From the NCBI RefSeq assembly GCF_021018805.1, contig NC_086283.1:61706182-61770181 (forward strand): a stretch of 64,000 bases of DNA, written 5' to 3'. Origin of the DNA: Prinia subflava (Eukaryota; Chordata; Aves; Passeriformes; Cisticolidae). Within the stretch, counting starts at the first letter, position 1. Every line of letters begins with the position of its first letter. The notes beneath the pieces were generated by a model that saw only the letters and a program-made list of their open reading frames with translations, was not told the DNA's origin and made no database searches. Positions 47,173 through 59,569 of the stretch are shown here, piece after piece. The position numbers and the translations under genes are program-made.

Positions 47173-50100
47173 ATGAGTCAGTTGGTGAGGTACATAGTGA
47201 TAGCAGTAATAGCAGTGACAACCACAGTAAATTCTGGGGTGGAACACCTGAAGGAGCTAGGCAGGGGTTTCTGGAGTCAGAGATGCCCAAGAGAGACCTG
47301 GCAGGAAGCAGCAGCTCTAATGAGCAAGGCTGACATGATGACGGTCTTGCCAGAGCGATCGTGGGACATGGTACAACATTTCCTGGGCTGATTCAGCTAT
47401 CTGATTATTGCCCACGCAGGTCAGCAGAGATGATGTTGAGGAGAGACATTCCAGGGCAATCGAAAAGGACTCAGGATACTAGGAGGATTGGTTGAAACAG
47501 GGAGCACAGGTGGTGTTTTCCTCAATCCCTTTGGTAGCAGGGAAGAATGCTGAAAGAAACAGCAGAATCCACCTGATCAACACATGGTTTAAAGACTGGT
47601 GTCATAACTGAAATCTTTGCTTTTCGGTTATGGGGTGATTTATACAGTACCAGGCTTACTGGAAACAGGTGGGTTTGCCTGTCTAAAAGAGGTAAAAGGA
47701 TTCCAGACTTGAGCAGGCAAAGCTGATTGAGAGTGGTTTAAAATGGATAAGGAAGTGGATAAGTGGATAAGGCCAGGCTCAATAGAGATGAGTCTGGGGG
47801 TGAGATGCCAGAGTTGAGGGTGCAATGGACAGCTCAGCTGAAGTGGACCTACACCAATGCACACGGTAGGGATAACAAACAGGAGGAGCTGGAAACCACA
47901 GTGCAGCAGGATAACTACTATGTATTTACCATTACGGAGATGTGGTGGGAGGACTCCCGTGGCTGGAGTGCTGCCATGATGGTCATAAGCTCTTCAGAAG
48001 GGACAGGCGGGCCAGCAGAGGTGGCTCTGTACCTCAGGGAGGGTTTTGACTCCGCAGAGCTCAAGGGCAGTGATGATAAGGTGTTGGGTGCCTGTGGGTA
48101 AGGATCAGGGAAGGGCCAACAAGGCAGACATCCCAGGGGGAGTCTGTTACAGACCACCCCGATGGTGTAAAAGGGCAGCCTGTCTGTAAGAGGTTGGCTG
48201 ACATGTCATTATTGCTAGTCCTTGTTCCTTTGGGAGGCTTTAGCTTGCAGGATGTCTACTGGAAACTCAAAAATGCAGAGAGGAAGTAGTCTAGGAAGTT
48301 CCTGGACTTTGTGGAAGAGAGCCTCCTGACATGGCAGGCAGGACCAGTGACCTTCTAGATTTGCTGCTCACAGAGAAGAGGTGGTGGGAGGCAGTCAGAG
48401 CACATCTTACGCATAGTGACAACAAAATTATAGAGGTTTCAATCCTTGGTGAAATAAGGAAGGGGATCAACCAAACTGTATCTAGGATTTCCAAAGAGTG
48501 GACTTTGGCATGTCCATGAGACTGCTTCAAACAATCTCTAACAAAGGGTTCAGGAAAGCTAAGAAGGAAATTTAAAGGGTGCAGGAGAAGGCTGTCCCTA
48601 CGTGCTGAAAGGGCAATCATAGAAGACCAGCCTGGCCAAACAGGGAGTTTTCAGTGAGAGTTCACAACCCTTGGAAGAAGGGCACACAACTCAGGGGGAG
48701 TACAAAGATGTCATTAGTCATGTAGAGAGAAAATTAGGCAAAAGCTCAGCTAAAAATCAATCTGGCCACCGCTATGAAATAAATTTTTTAAAGATTGTGT
48801 TTATAAATTAACAACAAAAGACAGTCCAATGAAAAACTTCCGTCCTTTATTGGATATGGAGAGGAACATTATGAACAAGGATGAGGAAAATGCTGAGGTA
48901 CTTCATGCCTTCTTCAGTTTTTAACTGAAAGACCAGTTATCCTTGGGGCAACCAGATGCTGAGCTGGGACAGGGGGACTGGGAGCAGCACTGACCTCCTG
49001 TAATCCAGGAGGGAATAGTGACCTGCTGAGCCATTAGACCCAAGTCCATGGGACCAGGTGGGATTCACCCAAGGACACTGAGGGAGCTGCTGAAGAACTT
49101 ACTAGGCTGCTCTGCATCATTTATCATCAGTCCTGGATAACCAGAGAGGTCTGGGATGACGGGAGGTTGGTCAATATAGTTCCATAACAAGGGTCAGAAG
49201 GGGAATCCTGGGAACTACAGGCCTGTCAGCCTGACCTTTGTCCATGGAAAGCTTATAGAACAGATCATCTTCAGTGAGATCACAGCATATACAAGACAAC
49301 AAGGGAATCAGGTCTAACCGGCATGCATTAAACAAAAACAGGTCCCTCCTAACCAAGATGGTCTCCTTTCATGGCCAGGCAACATGCCTAGTGGATGGAT
49401 GAAGAAAGAACTCTGGATGTAGTCTGCCTGGACCTCATCAAAGACTTCAACACTGCCTTTCATGGAATCCTGAAAATGCTGGCAGCTCATGGCCTGGATG
49501 GGTGCACTTAACATGGGTTAAGAACTGGCTGCACAGCCAGGCTCAGAGAGTGCAGGTGAATGGTGCTGCATGCAGATGTTGCTTGTGCTATTGCTCAAGA
49601 ATTACTATTTGGCCCAATCCTGTTTAAAATCTTTATTGATGATCTGTATTGACTGTACTCTCAGTAAATTCCCTGGTGACAGCAAGCTGTGTGGGAGTGT
49701 TGACCTGCTGGAGGGCAGGAAGCTCTGCACAGGGCTCTGGACAGGCCGGATCAATGGGCCAAGGCCAAAGGTGTGAGGTTCAATAAGGCCAAGTGTCAGA
49801 TCCTACCCTTGGGTCACAACAGCCCTGTGCAGTACCTACATGCCAGGGAAAAAGTGGCAGGCAAGTGGCAGGCAGAAAAGGACTTAGGTGTTAAAGGATT
49901 GTTAACCCTTTGACAAGGGCTGAACATGAGCCATAAGTGTGGGTGGCAGAAGGCCAAGGGCATCCTGGCCTGTACCAGCAATAGTGTGACTGGCAGGACC
50001 AGGGCAGGCATTGTTCCCCTGTTATCTGCACTGGTGAGGCCTCACCATGAGTGCTGTGGTCAGTTTGGATACCTCACTGCAAGAAGGACATTGAGAAGCT

Positions 50101-50544
50101 GGAGCATGTGTAGGGAACAAGAACAGAGCTGGTGATAGGTATGGAGAAAAAGTCATAAAAGGAGCAGCTGAGGGAGCTGGGATGTTTATTCTGAAGAAAA
50201 GAAGTCTCAGAGGAGACCTTATCACTCTCTGCAACTCCCTGAAAGGAAGGTCTAGCCAGGTGATGATCAGGCACTTCTCCTAGGTAAACAGTGGCAGTAC
50301 AAGAGGAGATGACCTCAAACTGTGCCATAGGAGGCCAGAGTTGGACATCAAGAGGAATTTCTTTAGGATGGATAAGCTTGGGAATGAACTGCCCAGGGAA
50401 GTGGTGGAGTTACCATCCCTGGAGGTGTTTGAGAAAAGACTGGTCACGGCACTTAGTGCTATGGTTTAGTTAGCATAGTGGTCATGAGTTGACTCCTTGA
50501 TTTTGGAGGACTTTTCCATTGTTAGTAATTCTATTATTTTGTGA
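47173..50544 (+). mobile_element. Near-complete CR1 LINE, plus strand, inactive
   Basis: This is the longest CR1 copy in the window, about 3.4 kb. From left to right it holds: the region upstream of and into ORF2 (47173-47760); the apurinic-like endonuclease domain (frame 47763-48101 has TNAHGRDNKQEELE and ITEMWWEDSRGW, the counterparts of TNARSMGNKQEELE and ITETWWDDS); the linker (48500-48950); the reverse transcriptase (49020-49750, with IFIDDLY at about 49629-49649 and CTLSKF just after); the C-terminal region (to about 50460); and the 3' end, finishing in a degraded ATTCTATT-type tail. Stops and frameshifts occur throughout. The element probably begins 5'-truncated inside the ORF1-ORF2 junction region. 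Confidence 0.92.
47763..50468 (+). pseudogene. CR1 ORF2 pseudogene (endonuclease-reverse transcriptase)
   Basis: CR1 ORF2 encodes the endonuclease that nicks the target DNA and the reverse transcriptase that copies the element's RNA at the nick. Here the frame is split into several pieces by frameshifts and stops: an endonuclease piece at 47763-48101, a further piece near 48331-48519, and a reverse-transcriptase piece at 49570-49776. In the last, the family's catalytic segment SKFADD reads SKFPGD (about 49662-49680), so the Ala and the first Asp of the ADD motif are replaced by Pro and Gly. Even without the frameshifts the enzyme would be inactive. The piece at 49926-50135 retains TSNSVTGRTRAGIVPLLSALVRPHHECC, the [30 protein letters not shown] region. 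Boundaries follow similarity to remembered CR1 consensus. Confidence 0.88.
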
Positions 50545-53500
50545 TCTAGACCCAATTCTGCCAGCTCCAGATAGATTTGTTTTAAGATGTGCATGTCTGT
50601 ATTTTTTGGATTTTATATGACGTTTTAAATCAGTCTGTATCTTCTAATAAGTAAATAAAACTCAGAAGAGTGTTAGAGATTAAAGGTTTATGGTTTCATC
50701 ATGCTAATTAATTTAATTTGTAATATATCATTGCTTCCTGAACTCACTTTTTCCCTTAATGGCTATGTTCATTAAAAAGATTTACTAATAAAAAGATTAT
50801 CTTCAAATCCTAGCTTATTTTTCTAAGATTCAGAGAAGGTCCCTAAAGGTACATGGATTATAAGACCAAGGAGAAAAATTCGGAAACAAGATGCCCATAT
50901 GGCACAAACCTTCAGCTGCTCTGAGTCACTAGATGTTTCCCAGACCTCTTTCATAGCAATTCTTTAACTGTCAGATTAGAGTGATTATTCCATTAACTGT
51001 TTTTCAGAAGCTTACCCAATTCTGAATTTGGAGTCAGTGACCTGCAACAGACATTCTGAATTTTGCATTCTGAGTTTGTTCTATTAGCCTGGACTTGTTC
51101 AAGAGAAGAGAAAAAACCAGGGATTTATGAAGAGAACACTTCTTTCACATTCATCTACATACTTCAAAGATATGAGAACAGGTAAAAATAGAATCCCCTA
51201 CATATCTTACTACTGAGACAGATTTTTTTTTTCTCCTAGTATTGTAACACGTACTTCTTCAAACAACAAGTAGTTGGGACTTTTTGCATAAAAGATTTCA
51301 GTCCTCTCCCCAGTTAGAGAAGTGAGTCTTCTCAGGCAGTGTTCACTTCTTTTGCTCCAAAAAGAGGCCCACTACAGAGATTACAGAAACTTAGAGAGTC
51401 TCTGATGGGAGAGGTAAATTTTAAACTCCTTTGGCTGTTCTCAGATGCCTCTATGGGAAAGTGTTTAATAGAAATGCATCATTACCTGCCAAAATCATGA
51501 CTTTTTTTCTGTCTTTGTTCGTTATTGAGGCAGCTGTCTGTGCACAGAATAGATTTTATTGGCATTTCACTTCCATTCTCCCATTTGCCAGTGGGAAATT
51601 TTAACTGAAGTTTTGCTGTATCCCCAGACATCTTTCCTATCATCTTGTGGTGATGAGTTCATCCCAACATATCCTCAGGAGCCATAGTAACACGAGGTAA
51701 GTAAATTTTTCTACCCTTTACTGAATTCTATAAAACATCTCAGTCTCCAAAGCTGTGGAAAGAAAAACAAGAAGAAAGTAAGTATCCTAGTATGTGCTAG
51801 TATATTATAAAAAGAAAGTAATGAAAGACACAGTAGCTTAGGGAGGGATGGGATGAAATCCATATGAAGTCAGTTCCCACTGAAAGATATATTCAAATCC
51901 TAGTGTGGGACAGGGTATTGAATAAAATTACCTGATACAGAGTAGTACAAAAGAAAGTATCAAAAAAGCAATGAATTTGAAGTCTCAGTCTGTTGAGATT
52001 AGTTTTGGGCACACATGCAAAACTATCTAAAGCATATGAAAAATAAAAATTTACCTCATATCGCTTCGTATTTCTGACTAATATCCCTAATGCAAATATA
52101 ATTAGTATATGTTCATTTATTTATATGGATCTGGACATACAGATCACATCTGTGAAGGCAGTTGTGTCTCTAAAACAGCCTGGAAGTGTAAAGCAAGTAT
52201 CTTCTGGTTTCTGTGGGCTGGGTTTTCTTTTCTTGTGTGCTGTGTCATAAACTCCTTATATCTAGAATAAGAGTCTTTGAGCACGTAGACAAGCTGTTCT
52301 GTCATGGAATTTTGCTACAGCACACAACTTACGCATTCCCATAAATTTTAACTTCAGAATGTGTTACAAACTTAGTCAAATAATGTTTAGGGGCAGTATC
52401 AGATGTCTTTGACTTTCAGGCATCTTCACTGGTTTGAAAGTATTTATTTTTGCACAGTCTTCTGCTTAACTGGAAAAATAGCATTTGCAGGCACAACCTG
52501 CAAGGGTGGAATGAGGAGCTAGGAAGATGCTAGGAGTGTGAAACATGTGTTAAAAATTAGGACAGAAATTTGGACAAAGAATTATGTATCTCAAACTGGG
52601 GCTTGTTCAGCATGCTACCTTTATATTTGATATTTAGAAAAAGAGCAAAATGAGAAGGCAACACCTGACATTAAGACTTCAGTGGTGCTCAAATGGTGTA
52701 TAACTGTTCATAATTCATGTGAGCCCTGAGAAAATTGTGTCAGCTTTTGAGTCATCCTGGACAGAATTTGTGGCACAGGGGAATCTCCTAGTTTATTTAA
52801 TTAACATCTAGAAGATTATGAAATTAATCAAATACATAATCAGGCAAAATGATACAAGGTTCTATAAATCTTCCTCATCAGCCTATCATCTTCCTGGAAC
52901 ACTGCCTGTGCTTTGAGTACTTAATGGCTGCATATTTTTCTTTCTTGTAGATTCTGTACCTTTGTCTTCAGTCAGGTATAACAATTTTTGTTACTGAAAA
53001 TAAATCTGTCTCCTGCATGGAAATCTTAGTCATTAACTTTTACAAAGTACTTATAATATTTTAATAAAATACTATTAATTTCTATGCAATCTACATTGAT
53101 ACTATCATTCCTTTCAAGTTTAATAGGCTGGATCATATATATATATATCTATCCTCTTCTTATGATTATGTAGGGAGCTAGCCTTTCTTGCCTGAGATTT
53201 ATAAAATAGAAATGTACTTTAATTACAAAATATATATATCTTGATTTTTTTTGTACATATTTGCCATAAGTGCACTGAATTTCCACACTTTGCTTGATGA
53301 TTTTTCTCTCACAGCAGTACTGATGTTTCTTGAAACTGGTCTCTGTCTCTATTTTTTGAGCTCACAGTTTTTCCTTGGGTAAATATGTTTCAGAGAAACT
53401 CTAAATAGGAAAAGTACAACACGTGTTTCAGAAGGATGATTCACTCTAGAGCCAAAGTAGGGCATTCAGAAAGCTACAGACATTATCCCAGTTAACATAA

Positions 53501-53759
53501 AATGTTTTTCATAAAGTTTAACCTCTTATTAGAAATCTGCTTCGTGTGTGCATTCTCTAGACAACAAATGTCATGTGCCTCAGCTGTGAGAGGCCTATTG
53601 GGGCATTAGGACAACTTGGGAAAAAAACGCTTTTAGTGTTTGCAGATTGTCAGTGTTTTCAAGCTGTATAAATTTCAATTTTGTTGTGTGCATTGCTGAA
53701 ACTCTTTAAAAAGTGGGAATTTACAGTAGATGTACCAGTTCACATACATGTGGTAATAT
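50545..53759. other. Unique AT-rich sequence, no gene seen
   Basis: No exon, RNA gene or transposon recognised. Short (TA)n runs occur at 53137-53153 and 53230-53240. Confidence 0.45.
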
Positions 53760-53761
53760 AG

Positions 53762-53900
53762 GAAAAAAAAAATTAAAAAAACCCTTCCACAAACAAAAAA
53801 GGGAAAAAAACCCACCACCAAAAAAATCAGAAATAAAACATTGAAAAACCAAAAAACCCAAACAAAAAAACAAACAAATCCAACCAATCAACCAAAAAAC
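53762..53900. repeat. A/C-rich low-complexity tract
   Basis: Nearly all A and C, made of AAAAACCC- and AAACAAAC-like units. On the minus strand it produces a Phe/Leu/Val/Gly-rich frame (53675-53887, 53721-54023) that is not a real membrane protein. Confidence 0.9.
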
Positions 53901-53987
53901 CCAAACAGGAACACGAAACTGGCTGAAGTAGTGTACACAAAATAGTTCACTAGTTGCCAAAGAGAGGTAAAGCAGAAAGAGAGATGT

Positions 53988-54105
53988 AATCGTAGAACAT
54001 TCTGGCTTGGGAGGGACCTGCAAGGATCATCAAGTCTAATTTTGGTGCTGAAGTAGGACAAACCCAAGAGTCACATCATGGACCTAAAAGCGTAGCAATG
54101 TTGAG
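53988..54105 (-). mobile_element. CR1 3'-end fragment, minus strand
   Basis: On the plus strand the stretch begins with a degraded TCATAGAATCATTCT-like tail and continues with GGGAGGGACCTGCAAGGATCATCAAGT, the antisense of a CR1 3' end. The part to about 54105 also resembles the preceding CR1 3' sequence. Short, 5'-truncated copy beside the A/C-rich tract. Confidence 0.75.
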
Positions 54106-56129
54106 GAGTACAAAAATCTTTTTTTGTGACATAAATTCAGTTCTGTTAAGAATAAAGGTTTTTCTCTATTCTGTTATCTGATTATGAACCACAATTCTTC
54201 CTTCTTGATCTTGTACAGTTATTAAAGGTATATATATATACACAAAATATATCTGTAAGCCAATGTAAGAAATTCCAAACAAAAAGCCCAAAACTTAGTA
54301 TAACTGTTACTTACTGAGCTTATCTTATAAACACAAATTCACACCTATTGTGTTTTTGTAAGATTCTTGTAAAACAACGAGGATTTAAATCAAGTAGTAT
54401 TTCAATGATACTTCTGTAAAGTATATTTGCAATTAGAGAATTAATGGGCACAAGTAATAAATTGAGATAAAATAGATTTTCATACATTAAGCTGAATGGT
54501 TTAAAAAATATTTTTTTTCAAATCCTATTTATTTTATGTTTTAGACTATGAAATGACAAACACAAATCTCTTACCTTTCTTAGGCTTATTAATAATCTCC
54601 AGAGATAGTAATAGCTGTTTAAAATGTTGCACATAAACAGGTATTATTTAAAATTGTTTTCTTCTTCTTTAGTATTATTAGAAAAATTTAATATGTGTAT
54701 TTATGTTTTCCAAGATATTAGTAACAATTTTTAGGTAGTACGTGATCAATATGCTCTTGTCAGCAGTATAATTTTATTTATTAAAGAAATCCATTTGTTA
54801 AAGAAACCATATTTCTCTGTCTCCTTTGACTAGATAGAGGGGGCTTTGCATTTCTGACATTTTTCAGAGACGTGAGATCTCTAGGCAGATGCAGAAAGCA
54901 ATTTCTTCCTTCTAGGGAGGGTTCGTAAGACCTACATGTGGTCTTGATAAGAAAAAAACCAGAGGCTATGGAAAAAATGTTTAGAAACTCATAAACTCTG
55001 TTAATGGGCTTCTCATATACAAATTGTCAGAAGAATAGGGAGAAGGTTTGTTTTCATTTAAATATGTGTATGTTCTTTGAGATGAAATAAAGCTCAAGTT
55101 TAGGCAATCTTGTTCAGTCAGTGGATTTTTCTAGCCGCACACTCTTTTTAAAGGAAAATGAAATTAAATACATCTATTTATATAGAATTTAGCTATGTGC
55201 TCTGTCTTTTCAAAAGATTTCTTAGTAAGACTTTGGTTTTAGAAAAAAAATGTTAATTACTATTATTTTGGAGTATTAAATACCCTCAGTAAATCCATTC
55301 AGTTGGCTTTCTTAAAAGATCTTTGGTTTGTGTGTTTTAATGAAATAGTCCTGGATCACTGGGCACTGTTCTCCTTCATTGTTTTCCAGGCAGGAATTTA
55401 CCAAAGGAAATTATATTGTTGATCTTTGAACTAGATGAGGCAAAACCAATATTTCTTTCCATTCTGGGATACTCATGAAGTAAGTAACTAAACACATTTA
55501 CTGGCTGAAAACAGTTGTTTCTCTGTCAGTATTGCTTACTCTGAGTCAGTGTACAAACAGAAAAATCCACTCTTAAGTTCTGTGATGCTCTTTTCTCTAG
55601 AATTTCATCTGCTATTAAATGTTCACTTATTTCTTTTTAAACTCAGAAATTACCAACTTCTCTTTCACTTGAACTATGTTTTTAATCTAGAACAGGAGAA
55701 AAAATAATAGCTTGAAATATTTGTTGCTGCTGAATGATCTGGCATGCAATTCAGACATTTCATTTGAGTAAAAACTTGTTGCGCAGATACGCACAGCAAG
55801 ATGAGGAAAAAATGCAAGTTTAGCTTGAGGTAAAAAAATGATTCCAAGGTATATTTTAACCATGATTTGAAGTTTTCAATTGTGTTTCCATCATACTTCT
55901 CATATTGGTTTTATATTGGCCCAAAATGGCCACAAGAACACAAACAAATCTCTGATAAATCATAGCTTTGTGCCCAAGTTTTACTGAAGCCAAAATATGT
56001 GTAATCTTAAAATCCATTCTGCCACAGGAAGTATCTTTCCTATTTGTTATCTTGCAAATCTGTACTAGTTTTGAGTTAGTTTCTCCTGAGGTAGTTTCTG
56101 TTGAGGTGACAGTAATTATTATGGGGCTG
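54106..56129. other. Unique AT-rich sequence, no gene seen
   Basis: No exon or transposon recognised. Confidence 0.45.
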
Positions 56130-56611
56130 TGTTTTGAATTTGTGCTGGAAACAGGGTTGATAACACAGGGATGTTTTAGTTGCTGCTCAGCAGGGCTTAC
56201 ACAGAGCCAGGGCCTTGCTGCTCCTCACCCACCTCACCAGTGAGGAGGCTGGGGGTGTGCAGGGAGCTGGGAGGAGACACAGCTGGGACAGCTGACGCCA
56301 GCTGACCCAAGAGATTTCACATATTGTGGCATCATGCTCAGCATAGAAAGCTGGTAGGGAAGAAGGAAGGGAGGGACAGAGAGATGGTTCTCGTTGGCCC
56401 AAATCACTAATAGGCACGGACTCCTTCTTTCCTGAGGTTGGCTGAACACCTGATGCCTGCCCATCTTTGCTTGAGCCTGTAAAGTTTGTTTTACCTATTA
56501 AACTGTCCTTGTCTCAACCCATGAGTTTTCTCACTTTTACTCTTCCGATTCTCTTCCTCATGTCACTGGGTGTGACTGAGACAGTTGTTGTCCAGGGTTA
56601 AACCACAACTA
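56130..56611 (+). mobile_element. LTR of avian ERVL type, plus strand (probable solo LTR)
   Basis: The block is more GC-rich than its flanks. From about 56130 it follows a widespread avian ERVL-associated LTR: a U3-like part around 56200-56300, a mutated TATA-like AGCATAGAAAGC near 56338-56350, ATTAAA at 56497-56502 followed by the characteristic CTGTCCTTGTCTCAACCC phrase, and an end at GTTAAACCACAAC (about 56609). The left border is uncertain. No viral coding remnants lie nearby. The plus frame 55968-56243 and two minus-strand frames across the LTR are not genes. Confidence 0.8.
56497..56502 (+). terminator. Poly(A) signal of the LTR
   Basis: ATTAAA immediately before the conserved CTGTC...TCAACCC phrase of this LTR family marks its polyadenylation region. 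Confidence 0.5.
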
Positions 56612-58259
56612 AATCTCATCAGTTCTTATTTCAGTTATATCTTAAGAGGTACTGAAATATAACTTGACTGTTATTGAAAAATGCAATATCTTTCTAGTTA
56701 TATGTAACTCAATGTAACAACCTCACAGGTGAGATTTTACAGTGGTTCATTGAGCTGAGCTTTTGTGTTCCTATCGACATGACATGTAAACAAGAAACTC
56801 ATGTTAAATATGCCAGAGGCTTTCCACTCCATACAAGCTAGCAATGGTTGTTTTTTTTTAAAAAACCTTCCTATAATAGAGGCAGATATTTTGTGTCACT
56901 TAAAAATTCTGAGCATCTAAGAAAACTACTCTTTAGATGCAAATATCCTATCTTTAGGAAAAACTGTGTGCTTTTCTTATTAGTGATGGTAACATATTTC
57001 AAAGTGCAGCTCCTGTCAGAAACTTTTCCCTAAAGATTAGCTTAGCATAGGCAGGTACTTATGCATTATCTCCTTTTTTTTTTTTTTAATGACATCTAGG
57101 AAATGTAGTCATAGTACTGATCAATAAGTAACATTTCCAATTAGTAGCCCATCAAGTTCAACCTGGGATCTGAAAAATAAACTGTTTTCTACATCTTGGG
57201 TAATCACCTGTGAGGAAATTCCAGGATTCTAAAAAGGCAACAATATAATTTTATTTGAAAACAATTTGTTTAATAGTGATTACATTTAGTAAATTACTTA
57301 TTAGAATTAATGCATTCAAAATAGGTTCCAAAATTAAAACTTGAGTTTGCTTTCATTATCATTCTCCCATTGTGACCTTATCAGAGAACCATATAATGCA
57401 ATGCTTTATGAGACATGGAGGTCCTCTTACTGCCAGCTTTCCAACTGAAAGATTACAGAAAAGGGAACTCTGGATGTCACGGATTAGATTTATAAAGGGA
57501 TTTTAGGCTCTGAAAATAATCCAGGCATAAGTAGGTTTTATCCTCAACACTTAAGGTATTTGGTTATTTGCAGGAAGGATTCATTCTTGGTGTAAAAATA
57601 TGTATGTGGAAGCACAAACATTCTGTTAGGACAGAGGAGATGGCTTAAAAGGCCAGAATTGTGATTTATGTCTCCCATTTTACTAATATGCAAAGTTTTT
57701 CTCACTGAAATGGCTACTGAAAAAAGATGAGGTATGCCTGGATATGTTGTGCAAAGATATATCTGCAATCAAACCACTTTCTGATCTTCTCAAGAGGGAT
57801 GGAAATGTGAGAGGAGATTTCCCACAGATGCAAAGAGAGAACACAAGGCTGCTGAGGTGTCCAGGAGACAGCATGATCAGAGGAGCTGTCATGCATCAAC
57901 TGCAAAGGCTGCACAACCCAGGACCCATCTCAAATGTTTACACACAAGTAGGGGAGTGTGTCTCTGGGAATGAGAGGAAGGCATCAGCAGTGTGTGCACA
58001 GTACACACTCTCTGTGTGAAGCTGCGACTTCAGAGGGATGAGAGTTACACGATGGAAGCACTCTCACACCTGCAGAGATCCAGTGCAGAGGTACAGGTGC
58101 TGCAGGAATAGCAGGGTTAGGTCCCCAGGTCAAGGACAGAGAAGGGGTGATCTATGCAAAGGGGTAGCTCAGAAGCATTGAACTCATCACCTGGGAAAGG
58201 TAAGACTGAGGGTAAGGGTCAGGGGACAGAACTGCACTGGTGATACAGAGGCAGACAAA
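56612..58259. other. Mostly unique sequence, no gene seen
   Basis: A poly(T) run lies at 57073-57088. The part 57720-58259 is less AT-rich and may be the diverged upstream portion of the neighbouring CR1, but I could not align it. The frame 57744-58019 has no known motif. Confidence 0.4.
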
Positions 58260-59170
58260 TGCAAGCAACTGGAGGTCAAATTGTTGACCTGGATGACTGA
58301 CAGATCAGCCAGGGAAGATGTTCTGTTGAAGCTGGTACTCACAAGGAAGGCTGTTGAATGTATGAAGGTTGAAGACAGCCTTGACTGTGGTAACTGTATA
58401 TAACAATATAGCCTGGGAGAAGTGACCGACACAAACAACAGAATTTCACAAAGGCAATCACCCTCATTTTGAGATGAGCAGTCTTTTGACCTGCTCAAAT
58501 ACTTTCTTGGAAACTTCACTTAGAGGAAACATTGCCTTAGAGGCAAAGACACTGAAGAGAGCTGAGCTCACCCCTGAAAAAGGACAAACTGAGCCTGATG
58601 ATTGAGTTCTGCAGAAAAGGCCTGGGGAACCTGTGACCAGAAATTTATCAGGACACAGCAGTGAACCCAGGTAGTTAAACAGCCTCTGAACGTGGGGCTG
58701 CACCACTAAGGGGAAGGATCCTGACCCATTGTTAGGCATTGGTAAGACTGTCCTGATAGTCCAGGCTTGAGCTCCTGGCGCAGGATAGACCCTGACATAC
58801 TGGAGTGAGTACAGTGAAGGATTCCCATGAAAGTGTACAGGCCATCTAGGGAGACAGGACTGGTTCAGCCTGGGGAAGATGAGGGCCAGGGGAGACTTCA
58901 TTACTTGTGGTGTGTATAGTAATACACATGTGGGTACAGAGATAGGGTACAGAGGAGATTAAACCAAACCCTTTTTGGTGATACAGAGCAATAAAACAAG
59001 TGTCAATATGAGTGGAATTGAAGAAACTGTGAGGAGATCTGGTTTGGATTTGTTTATTTTTTATTTTTTCAGCAGAAGAGTGGTCATGTACATGAGTGGA
59101 TCTATAGAGGAACTGTGGAGTCTCTGTAGTTTGAGGTGGACATGGCACTGAGCAATCAGGTCTAATTATG
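58260..59170 (+). mobile_element. CR1 LINE with internal loss, plus strand
   Basis: The first part (about 58265-58400) reads with frame damage as EDVLLKLVLTRKAVECMKVEDSLDC, the counterpart of the CR1 endonuclease block LLDLVLTNKEGLVGNVKLKGSLGC. The last part (58735-59170) matches the C-terminal ORF2 region from the [10 protein letters not shown] block onward and the 3' end, including a TTCAGCCTGGGGAAGATGAG phrase near 58864. In a full CR1 these parts are much further apart, so most of the reverse transcriptase has been lost or scrambled. The minus-strand frames of 110-145 codons here are antisense and not genes. Confidence 0.7.
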
Positions 59171-59569
59171 CTTGCTTTGAGCAAAGATGATGTTTAGCAG
59201 CCCTTTACATGCTAAATTACATAACCATGAGGTTCCCTGGTGATGTTGAAAAGACCAGTTAACAAGTTGAACAATTCATGCAAAAGTTATTTTAAAGAGA
59301 GTTGTATTTCATAGCTGCCAATTATGCATATTTCATGTTATGCTTTGATTAATAATAGTACTGTACATTGTGCCCAAGTGACTAAGTCCTTGAAAAAAAA
59401 GCTAAATTTTACTTTAGAAAAATGAAACAACACATCACCCTAAGAAGATATATTAAGAGTACATTAAAAAAATTGCCTTGTTCAATTTTTGAACATAAAT
59501 GAGTTTACTGTTTGTCTCTAGTTAACAATGTGTCTGTCTTCAGTAAGAAACTAAAGATAGTGTTAATTA
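59171..59569. other. Unique AT-rich sequence, no gene seen
   Basis: No feature recognised. Confidence 0.45.

Noticed and set aside
53675..54023. Minus-strand frames that resemble hydrophobic membrane proteins
   Set aside because: They arise from the A/C-rich low-complexity tract; no start context or conserved motif supports a gene.
46368..56611. A complete provirus between two LTR ends
   Set aside because: No gag, pol or env remnant was seen between them, and the interval contains a CR1 and unique DNA. Two separate LTR insertions explain it better.
58464..58901. 145-codon minus-strand frame
   Set aside because: It is antisense to and overlaps a plus-strand CR1 remnant and has no known domain.
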